In this document: piece after piece, positions 45,305 through 53,693 of the stretch
Layout: each line of letters opens with the position of its first letter
How positions within the stretch are numbered: the first letter of the stretch is position 1
Assembly: GCA_946122785.1 (NCBI GenBank)
Contig: CAMGYJ010000006.1
Coordinates: 65,039,676 to 65,103,675 of the forward strand
From: Linum tenue
Taxonomy: Eukaryota; Streptophyta; Magnoliopsida; Malpighiales; Linaceae
Reading direction: 5' to 3'
DNA: 64,000 nt
Translations under genes and position numbers: made by a program
The notes under the pieces: generated by a model
Database searches by the model: none
What the model was told of the DNA's origin: nothing
What the model saw: only the letters and a program-made list of their open reading frames with translations

Positions 45305-46720
45305 ATGTCACAGCCGCCATTGCCGAGATACGTGGTGCTGAAGTGCAAGTACAACAACAAGTACATGCGCTACACACACGAAGACGTCCAGCAACACGGC
45401 CTCCTCCAGTTCACCGGCGAGCAAGCCGTGAGCCCATACGCCAAGTTCCAGGTTGAGCCGTCCAAGACCGTGTCCGGTTTGGTCCACCTCAGGTGCACCT
45501 ACAACAATAAGTACTGGGTGAGATGGTCCGAGACCCAGTACTGGATATCTGGCGGGGCAGACAACCCCGAAGAGGACCAGTCGAAGTGGTCGTGCACGCT
45601 CTTCAAGCCCGTCTTCGTCGAAAAAGACGACCACAAGACCGTCCGGTTCCTCCACGTCCAGCTCAACCACTACGCGTGTCTGTTCCGCTCGGACCCGCCC
45701 TTCGGGAACTTCGTGTACGCAGGGTGGGAGGAGCCTAACAGCGACCTCTGCGATGTTTGTGAGATCTTGGACTGGGAGTCTCTCCTCGTGTTGCCCAACC
45801 ACGTGGCGTTCAAGGGCGATAATGGGCAGTACCTCTGTGCTCGCTGGATCGAAGGCCACGAGTACCTTGAATTCTCTGGCAGCGACCTTGGTGATCCTTC
45901 TGTGGGGAATGAGGTCTTTACCAACCCGGACGGAAGCATCCGGATCAAGTCTGATTACTTCAATAAGTTCTGGAGGCGTAGCCCCAACTGGATCTGGGGT
46001 GACTCCAGCGACAGCACTGCTGGCAACGCTGACACGCTGTTTTGGCCCGTGAAAGTCGGGAAAAGCGTTGTCGCGTTGCGCAACTATGGTAACAACTACT
46101 TCTGCAAGCGGCTGACTACCGAGGGGAAAACAAGTTGTCTTAATGCTGGGGTATCGACAATAAGCAAGGAGGCTCAGATTGGGGTTGAGGAGCTGGTGAT
46201 CTCGAGGAGCATTTATGATGTGGATTTCCGCCTCATGGATGCTAGAATCTACGACCAGTCCATCGTCACCATGGCCACAGGGGTCGCCAGTAACGGGACG
46301 TCGAATCCCAACACGGCGAAAGTGAAGCTGAGCTACACAGACACCAAGAGCAGCACCTGGTCTGGAAATGTGTCCCTCAAGGTCGGAGTGAAGACTACCA
46401 TCAAGACAGGCATTCCGTTCCTTGCTGAAGGACACATTGAGATTTCTGGGGAACTCTCAGGAGGTTACACGTGGGGCGAAACCAACGAGTCGTCAAACAC
46501 GTTGGAGACAGAGTACGAGGTCAGTGTGAAGCCCATGAGTTTGACTCGAATCAGTCTGTTGGCTACCAGAGGATCTTGTGATATCCCTTACTCTTATACT
46601 CAAAGGGACACTCTAACAAACGGCAGCCAAGTTACTTATCGAATGGATGATGGTGTCTATACCGGCATCAATTCCTTCAACTTCAAATATGAGACCAAGG
46701 AGGAAAAGCTCGTCATCTGA
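45305..46720 (+). CDS. Amaranthin-type lectin with aerolysin-like C-terminal region
   Basis: 471 codons from ATG 45305 (MSQPPLPRYVVLKCKYNN), single exon, TGA at 46718-46720. Two agglutinin (amaranthin, PF07468-like) beta-trefoil domains follow each other: residues about 8-150 (YNNKYWVRWSETQYWISG) and about 155-300 (GDNGQYLCARW; KFWRRSPNWIWGDSSD; LRNYGNNYFCKRL). From about residue 320 a Thr/Ser-rich beta-strand region (TKSSTWSGNVSLKVGVKT; GGYTWGETNESS) resembles the aerolysin/ETX-type pore-forming fold, the known partner of amaranthin domains in several plants. Amaranthins bind GalNAc-type glycans; a defence role is family knowledge. No signal peptide is evident, suggesting a nucleocytoplasmic protein. 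Codon use is GC-rich at third positions in the first half. A partial duplicate lies at 47580-52035. Confidence 0.88.
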   Translation: MSQPPLPRYVVLKCKYNNKYMRYTHEDVQQHGLLQFTGEQAVSPYAKFQVEPSKTVSGLVHLRCTYNNKYWVRWSETQYWISGGADNPEEDQSKWSCTLFKPVFVEKDDHKTVRFLHVQLNHYACLFRSDPPFGNFVYAGWEEPNSDLCDVCEILDWESLLVLPNHVAFKGDNGQYLCARWIEGHEYLEFSGSDLGDPSVGNEVFTNPDGSIRIKSDYFNKFWRRSPNWIWGDSSDSTAGNADTLFWPVKVGKSVVALRNYGNNYFCKRLTTEGKTSCLNAGVSTISKEAQIGVEELVISRSIYDVDFRLMDARIYDQSIVTMATGVASNGTSNPNTAKVKLSYTDTKSSTWSGNVSLKVGVKTTIKTGIPFLAEGHIEISGELSGGYTWGETNESSNTLETEYEVSVKPMSLTRISLLATRGSCDIPYSYTQRDTLTNGSQVTYRMDDGVYTGINSFNFKYETKEEKLVI

Positions 46721-47579
46721 ATGATGAAGAACTTGTCGTGAGTCGTGACCATAGGGGAGGGGGCTAGCTGGTTCTTAAACTATACTAAGCTAAATAACGT
46801 CGACGGTCCCAGCCTGCAAGCTCCCACTTCTGAATCCTACGTACCTTTATATCATGTGCATATATACGATGCATCTATCTCGTGGACCGCACGACTGAGT
46901 GCTTGACGATTTGCTTCTGTATTTTGTTTTCATTTGCTTTGTGTGTTTCATTCAATGTATGATATGTGTTTGGTGTGTTGAATTTAAGCTTCATATATGA
47001 TGGAAGTATTGACCGTTTTGCTAAAATTTAAAGTTATGGAGCACTTCTACTATACTTTGAAGTACACCTTGAAGTTATACAATAAAGTTAAAGGTACAAA
47101 TTAAAGTTGTATCATAAGAGAATTTGACATTTATGTTATGGTACAACTTTAAGATGTGTCATAACATAATGGTACAACTTTAGTTTGTATCATAAAGAAA
47201 TTTTACAAAAAAACATAAGTACAACCTAAAGTTGCACCATAACATTAATGGTACAATTTCAAGTTGTACCATAGAGGCATAAACTAAAGAACCAATGCTT
47301 TGAAGCATTGTAAAATTTCTCAAACTTATGTCATTGTTTCGTGAAACTCTTGATGGGAAGTTCTTCTGAATTGCAAAACAAGCAAAATTTAGGCAGGTTG
47401 CAAAATTTTCCCTACCAATTCAGAGGAGTACATGAAAGCAAAGGAATTAGCTATAGTTTGAGTAGGGTTTGTGTTTAGGTGGAAATTAAGGATGTTTATG
47501 CTGGAAATTAAGGTTGTTTAGGTGGAATTAGCTATATATATATATTAAATAAACAATCCTTTGTGAGCAATTAACCGGT
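46721..47579. other. 3' region of the lectin gene and AT-rich spacer with short repeats
   Basis: The 3' untranslated region extends to about 46975; a diverged copy of its end (CATGTGCATATA..GCATCTAT..GGACCGC..GTGCTTG) recurs at 51915-52035. Between 47035 and 47275 a GGTACAACTTTAA / TTGTACCATAA-type motif recurs in both orientations at least six times and could fold into hairpins. Confidence 0.6.
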
Positions 47580-48051
47580 TTACTTGAGAGTCAAGCCTTC
47601 CATGACCGTATCCGGTTGGTCCACCTCAGGTGCTCCTACATCAACAAGTACAGGGTGAGGTGTGGTTTGAAACTCAGTACTGGATCTCTAGCGGGACAGA
47701 CAACACCGAATAGGACCACTCCAAGTGGTCGTGCACCCTCTTCAAGCTTGTCTTTGTCGACGTAAAAGACGATCACAGGACCGTGCGCTTCCTCCATGTC
47801 TAGCTCAACCACTATGCCTACTAATTTTGCTCGGACCCGCCCTTTGGGAACTTCGTGTACGCAGGGTGGGAGGAGCCAAACAGTGACCTCTATGATGTCT
47901 GTGAGACTTTAGTTACTGGGAGTCTCTCCTCGTGCTAGCGAAACACGTGGCATTCAAATGCGACAATGGGCAGTACCTCTTGCTTGTTGGATCAAAGGCC
48001 TTGAGTACCTTGAATTCTCTGGCAGCGACCTTGGCGATCCATCCGTGGGGA
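47580..48051 (+). pseudogene. Broken second copy of the lectin gene, first part
   Basis: The sequence aligns with codons about 50-200 of the intact gene: matching stretches include CCGTATCCGGTTGGTCCACCTCAGG, ACTCAGTACTGGATCTC, AAGTGGTCGTGCACC and GGGAACTTCGTGTACGC. It has small deletions, frameshifts and stops (for instance TAG in the ISSGTDNTE region) and lacks the start of the first domain. It runs directly into the 316-bp repeat array. Confidence 0.88.
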
Positions 48052-50978
48052 ATGAGGTCTTTACGAAAGCATCCGGATTAAGTCTAATTTCTTCAACAAG
48101 TTCTGGAGACTTAGTCCCAATTAGATCTGGGGTGACTCCAGCGATAGCACCACCGACAATGCCGACACGCTGTTTTGGCCCGTGAAAGTCGGGAAAAGTG
48201 CCATCGTGTTGCGCAACTACAACAATAGCTAGTTCTGCAAGCGGCTGGCGACCGAGGGGAAACCAAGTTGCCTTAATGCTAGGGTGTCGACAATAAGTAA
48301 GGAGGCTCCGATTGGGGTGGAGGAGCTGGTGATCTCGAGGAGCATTTATGATGTGGATTTCTACCTCATGAGGTCTTTACGAAAGCATCCGGATTAAGTC
48401 TAATTGCTTCAACAAGTTCTGGAGGCTTAGCCCCAATTGGATCTGGGGCGACTCCAGCGACAGCACCACTGACAACGCCGACACGCTGTTTTGGCCCGTG
48501 AAAGTCGGAAAAAGTGCCATCGTGTTGCGCAACTACAATAATAGCTACTTCTGGAAGCGGCTGGCGACCGAGGGGAAACCAAGTTGCCTTAATGCTGGGG
48601 TGTCGACAATAAGTAAGGAGGCCCGGATTGGGGTGGAGGAGCTGGTGATCTCGAGGAGCATTTATGATGTGGATTTCGACCTCATGAGGTCTTTACGAAA
48701 TCATCCGGATTAAGTCTAATTGCTTCAACAAGTTCTGGAGGCTTAGCCCCAATTGGATCTGGGGCGACTCCAGCGACAGCACCACTGACAACGCCGACAC
48801 GCTGTTTTGGCCCGTGAAAGTCGGGAAAAGTGCCATCGTGTTGCGCAACTACAACAATAGCTACTTCTGCAAGCGGCTGGCGACCGAGGGGAAACCAAGT
48901 TGCCTTAGTGCTGGGGTGTCGACAATAAGTAAGGAGGCCCGGATTGGGGTGGAGGAGCTGGTGATCTCGAGGAGCATTTATGATGTGGATTTCTACCTCA
49001 TGAGGTCTTTACGAAAGCATCCGGATTAAGTCTAAATTCTGCAACAAGTTCTGGAGGCTTAGCCCCAATTGGATCTGGGGCGACTCCAGCGACAGCACCA
49101 CTGACAACGCCGACACGCTGTTTTGGCCCGTGAAAGTCGGGAAAAGTGTTATCGTGTTGCGCAACTACAACAATAGCTACTTCTGCAAGCGGCTGGCGAT
49201 CGAGGGGAAACCAAGTTGCCTTAATGCTGGGGTGCCGACAATAAGTAAGGAGGCCCGGATTGGGGTGGAGGAGTTGGTGATCTCGAGGAGCATTTATGAT
49301 GTGGATTTCTACCTCATGAGGTCTTTACGAAAGCATCCGGATTAAGTCTAATTGCTTCAACAAGTTCTGGAGGCTTAGCCCCAATTGGATTTGGGGCGAC
49401 TCCAGCGACAACACCACTGAAGACGCCGACACGCTGTTTTGGCCCGTGAAAGTCGGGAAAAGTGCCATCGTGTTGCGCAACTACAACAATAGCTACTTCT
49501 GCAAGCGGCTGGCGACCGAGGGGAAACCAAGTTGCCTTAATGCTGGGGTGTCGACAATAAGTAAGGAGGCCCGGATTGGGGTGGAGGAGCTGGTGATCTC
49601 GAGGAGCATTTATGATGTGGATTTCTACCTCATGAGGTCTTTACGAAAGCATCCGGATTAAGTCTAAATTCTTCAACAAGTTCTGGAGGCTTAGCCCCAA
49701 TTGGATCTGGGCGACTCCATCGACAGCACCACTGACAACGCCGACACGCTGTTTTGGCCCGTGAAAGTCGGGAAAAGTGCCATCGTGTTGCGCAACTACA
49801 ACAATAGCTACTTCTGCAAGCGGCTGGCGACCAAGGGGAAACCAAGTTGCCTTAATGCTGGGGTGTCGACAATAAGTAAGGAGGCCCGGATTGGGGTGGA
49901 GGAGTTGGTGATCTCGAGGAGCATTTATGATGTGGATTTCTACCTCACGAGGTCTTTACGAAAGCATCCAGATTAAGTCTAATTGCTTCAACAAGTTCTG
50001 GAGGCTTAGCCCCAATTGGATCTGGGGCGACTCCAGCGACAGCACCACTGACAACGCCGACACGCTGTTTTGGCCCGTGAAAGTCGGGAAAAGTGTCATC
50101 GTGTTGCGCAACTACAACAATAGCTACTTCTGCAAGCGGTTGGCGATCGAGGGGAAACCAAGTTGCCTTAATGCTGGGGTGCCGACAATAAGTAAGGAGG
50201 CCCGGATTGGGGTGGAGGAGTTGGTGATCTCGAGGAGCATTTATGATGTGGATTTCTACCTCATGAGGTCTTTACGAAAGCATCCGGATTAAGTCTAATT
50301 GCTTCAACAAGTTCTGGAGGCTTAGGCCCAATTGGATTTGGGGCGACTCCAGCGAAAACACCACTGAAGACGCCGACACGCTGTTTTGGCCCGTGAAAGT
50401 CGGGAAAAGTGCCATCGTGTTGCGCAACTACAACAATAGCTACTTCTGCAAGCGGCTGGCGACCGAGGGGAAACCAAGTTGCCTTAATGCTGGGGTGTCG
50501 ACAATAAGTAAGGAGGCCCGGATTGGGGTGGAGGAGCTGGTGATCTCGAGGAGCATTTATGATGTGGATTTCTACCTCATGAGGTCTTTACGAAAGCATC
50601 CGGATTAAGTCTAAATTCTTCAACAAGTTTTGGAGGCTTAGCCCCAATTGGATTTGGGGCGACTCCAGCGATAGCACCACTGACAACGCCGACACACTGT
50701 TTTGGCCCGTGAAAGTCGGGAAAAGTGCCATCGTGTTGCGCAACTACAACAATAGCTACTTCTGCAAGCGGCTGGCGACCGAGTGGAAACCAAGTTGCCT
50801 TAATGCTGGGGTGTCGACAATAATTAAGGAGGTCCGGATTGGGGTGGAGGAGTTGGTGATCTCGAGGAGCATTTATGATGTGGATTTCTACCTCATGAGG
50901 TCTTTACGAAAGCATCCGGATTAAGTCTAATTGCTTCAACAAGTTCTGGAGGCTTAGCCCTAATTGGATCTGGGGCGA
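48052..50978 (+). repeat. Nine-unit 316-bp tandem array of a lectin-domain segment
   Basis: Unit starts (ATGAGGTCTTTACG or variant): 48052, 48368, 48684, 49000, 49316, 49632, 49947, 50263, 50579, with a tenth partial unit from 50895. Every spacing is 316 bp except one of 315 (a missing G in GGATCTGGGCGAC near 49709). Each unit matches 45909-46234 of the intact gene, i.e. most of the second agglutinin domain, but lacks 10 bases near its start (the ACCCGGACGG region). Because 316 is not a multiple of 3 and each junction leads to HPD plus a stop, each unit holds only a 71-codon frame. The units are nearly identical, so amplification was recent. Confidence 0.95.
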
Positions 50979-51838
50979 CCAGACATTACATATGAGGTCA
51001 ATATTCTCAGTCAGTATGTTCATCGCCCCTGGCTGATGCATATGGATGTTGCATACACGATCTTGCGGTATCTCAAAGCATCTTTGGGGCAAGGATTGTT
51101 CTTTCCGGCAGCTAACTCTATCCGTCTCACTACCTACTGTGATGCTGATTGGGGTGGTTGTCACAGCACGTGTTGCTCCACCACCGGTTACTTCATCGTT
51201 CTAGGAGGTCCTTCGGTTTTTGGCGCACCAAGAAGCCACGTGTTGTTGCTCATTCTTCAGTAGAAGCAGAGTACCGTGCTATGGCTAGCACCGTCAGTGA
51301 GATCCTTTGGCTTCGCTGGTTGTTGCAGGAGCTTGGTGTTTCGCAACCTACCTCTACCCCTCTTCACTGTGACAACCAAGCTGCACTTCACATCGCTGCC
51401 AATCCAGTCTTCCATGAGCGTACGAAGCATGTCAAAATGGATTGTTATTTCATTCATGAACGTGTTCAATCTGGTGATATCCAGCCTATCAAGGTCCGCT
51501 CGGAGTTACAGCTCGCGATATGTTCACCAAAGGCCTCGGTGCAGAGCGCTTCCAGTTTCTTCTTTACAAGTTGAACGTTCGTGACCTCCACACTCTAGCT
51601 TGTGGGGGAGTATTGGGCACTAGGCAGAGAAGAATCGTCCGACCAGCCCAGTATAGTTGATGATCCCGTTACATCCCATGTGGCCATGCAAACTCTATTC
51701 TCTACATGTACCCTTCCATATACGTGTAGAAATAAACCTAATACCCTAATAAAGAGTTGTACAGGGTATAAATATGATGGTAATTGGCCGAGCAGCCAGA
51801 ACCACATACTGAAATAAACTAACACATTCTTCTGTGGA
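50979..51838 (+). mobile_element. Truncated Ty1/copia retrotransposon: RT end, RNase H and 3' LTR
   Basis: It begins abruptly after GGGGCGACC of the tenth array unit with RPDITYEVNILSQYVHRPW, the reverse transcriptase C-terminus of copia elements. It continues through YCDADWGGC and, after a frameshift near 51225, VVAHSSVEAEYRAMA, LHCDNQAALHIAANP and HERTKHVKMDCYFIHE of the copia RNase H. A purine-rich tract, TTGTGGGGGAGTA (51599-51611), precedes an LTR-like stretch with a TATAAATA box near 51768. The 5' LTR, gag, protease, integrase and most of RT are absent. The exact end of the LTR is uncertain. Confidence 0.85.
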
Positions 51839-52035
51839 CGCAAGCCTCCTCAATGCGAGGCTGAACCACGTTAAAATATTGTCTTGTTTACTTTCCGCAG
51901 TTCCAATATTTTCATCATGTGCATATATGATGCATCTATATCATGGACCGCGACTGCGTGCTTGGGAATTTGCTTCTGTATTTATTTTTCATTTGCTTTG
52001 TGTGTTTCATTCAATGTAGTATACGTGTTTGATGT
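51839..52035 (+). pseudogene. Remnant of the 3' end of the second lectin copy
   Basis: 51915-52035 is a diverged copy of the intact gene's 3' untranslated region (46853-46978): ATCATGTGCATATA, TGATGCATCTAT, GGACCGC, GTGCTTG, AATTTGCTTCTGTATTT and TTTGCTTTGTGTGTTTCATTCAATGTA are shared. So the truncated copia element now sits where the aerolysin-like coding part used to be. Confidence 0.75.
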
Positions 52036-52363
52036 AGTGATGTGAAATGGGTGGGTAAACCGCTAGACCCACCTAAACCCACCCAATTATAAGCCACCCA
52101 TTACATGTTTGGGTGAATGTAGTGGGTGAGTGTGAGTCATTGATTTTGTCACCCACTATATTTGGGTGGGTGGGTGGGTAGCGAGTGTGTCATTACCTGC
52201 AAAATCACATGATATATTAAGTCGTTAATGCACATTCTATTATAAAACACTATTTTTTCTTATACCAAAACTTCAATAGTGATTGATTCAATTAAATTAA
52301 AATTCTCTTTTATAAATTTTACTTGGTTTACAACATAAATCGATCACTTTAAAATATGATAAT
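52036..52363. repeat. Possible one-ended hAT-like remnant
   Basis: Just after the 3' UTR homology ends, TAGTGATGTGAAATGGGTGGGTAAACC is followed by many CCCACC / GGGTGG motifs, resembling the subterminal repeats of hAT elements elsewhere in the window. A matching right end was not found, even beyond the Tat element at 62836. Tentative. Confidence 0.3.
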
Positions 52364-52971
52364 TGTTTGAACCTAACTGAGTGTAGGAGTGAGATTCGAG
52401 TAGGAGTGAGGGTCAAGAAGAAGTGCAAGCAATGGGTTTGATCGGAAGGTCGGAGACTAGAGAGTTGAAGGAGAACAAGAGAAGGGATATTAGAGAGATA
52501 AGTTGTTATTGTAGAGAGAGAGTGGTGAAAAAATGCGATCCCCTCACCCACCGGAGTAAATGCCATATTTATAGGCTACATGGTGGTGGGTGAGTGGATG
52601 GATTACATGATGGGACCTTGACTCTGATGTGACCACTGACATGTCGGGGATTTAGGCCATCCCCCTACCTAGGACATGTCAGGGGTGTACCTACGACGGT
52701 GTCACTGATCCCGACGTGGCTGACCCTCGGGAAGTGTGAGTGGAACTCACTGTGGCTAAGTGGCTTACAACGCGCCTGAGCTTCCGCGCCTTGATGTTTT
52801 CCACTCTCGCGCGGCTCGTGAGGAGCTCTGGGTCTTCGCGCGCTGGTTCCCTGTGCTGGCGCACGCGCAGTAGCGCGCTCTTAAGCCAGCATGCGCGCCT
52901 TAGCCCCTCGCGTGCGTCCTCTGTTAGCGTGTCTTGCCTTGCACAACTAGGTCCGAGTCACATGCCCAACA
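52364..52971 (-). repeat. Left LTR of Tat copy 2 (3' LTR by gag-pol orientation)
   Basis: 608 bp from TGTTTGAACC to GCCCAACA. It is followed by ATTGCCCCCCATCAG, whose complement is a G-rich polypurine tract. Confidence 0.95.
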
Positions 52972-53693
52972 ATTGCCCCCCATCAGAGGGTATTCTGAGT
53001 ACGCCCTCTATTTAGGTCTTCGCTTGATCGACTCGGGCCTGGGCGCGGGTCCGGGGTTTCTCGTTTACACCTTGCCATTCCGTAGTCGCGCGAGAGACTC
53101 TGTTGTAGTTGCCTGATAGCGCGCGATCTCTGGGGGATCGTGCGCTCGGTCCTTGTGAGGTTCGAATCATCGATGGCGCGGCAATTGATCGATTGTGATT
53201 ATCGCGGCTGCGATTGTTCCTCGCGTGTTCCGTGGCTTGCGCGAGAGGCTCTGTTGTAGTTGCCTGATAGGGCGCGGACCTTGGGGTCCGGGATTCTGAA
53301 TCGTGTGCGCGATCTTTGCGAGATTTTTTTTTCTTTTTCCTCGCGGGTGTGCCATGCCCCCCAGGCGTTGTGCGTAACTAGTTACGTCAGCGGCTAGTAC
53401 CTACTTCGAATAGGTGTCCACGTGTCCTTACCTGGTTTGTTCGTTTGGGCGGGCGAATTTCGAAATTCGAAACGTCTGACGGTTGGGATCTTCGAGGTTA
53501 CTTTAACCCTTCGTCTTCCCTCTGATAACTATAAGTATCGACCCGTTTGGGGAGTCGGATTCATTCTGTCTCATTCTTCACATCTGAGTTCTGCTCTTTC
53601 TCTCTCGTGCTCTGGTTTATCGCCGAGATTCCTCTCCTTCTTTTACAATCTTAAATCCCCAATCGTTGTTCTTGTCTATTGTTTCTTGCTGCC
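52972..53693 (+). promoter_or_regulatory. Upstream region of the antisense gene in Tat copy 2
   Basis: TATAAGTA at 53530-53537 lies 157 bases before the ATG at 53694, parallel to TATAAATA at 35404 in copy 1. A direct repeat of about 30 bp (CTCTGTTGTAGTTGCCTGATAG) occurs at about 53098 and 53249. No protein is supported before 53694; a frame from 53422 is not conserved with copy 1. Confidence 0.5.

Noticed and set aside
45308..46435. 375-codon open frame on the minus strand across the lectin gene
   Set aside because: It is antisense to a well-supported protein, mirrors its GC-rich third positions and shows no family motifs.
48052..50978. CRISPR-like array
   Set aside because: Units are 316 bp, contiguous and without unique spacers, and they derive from a plant gene.
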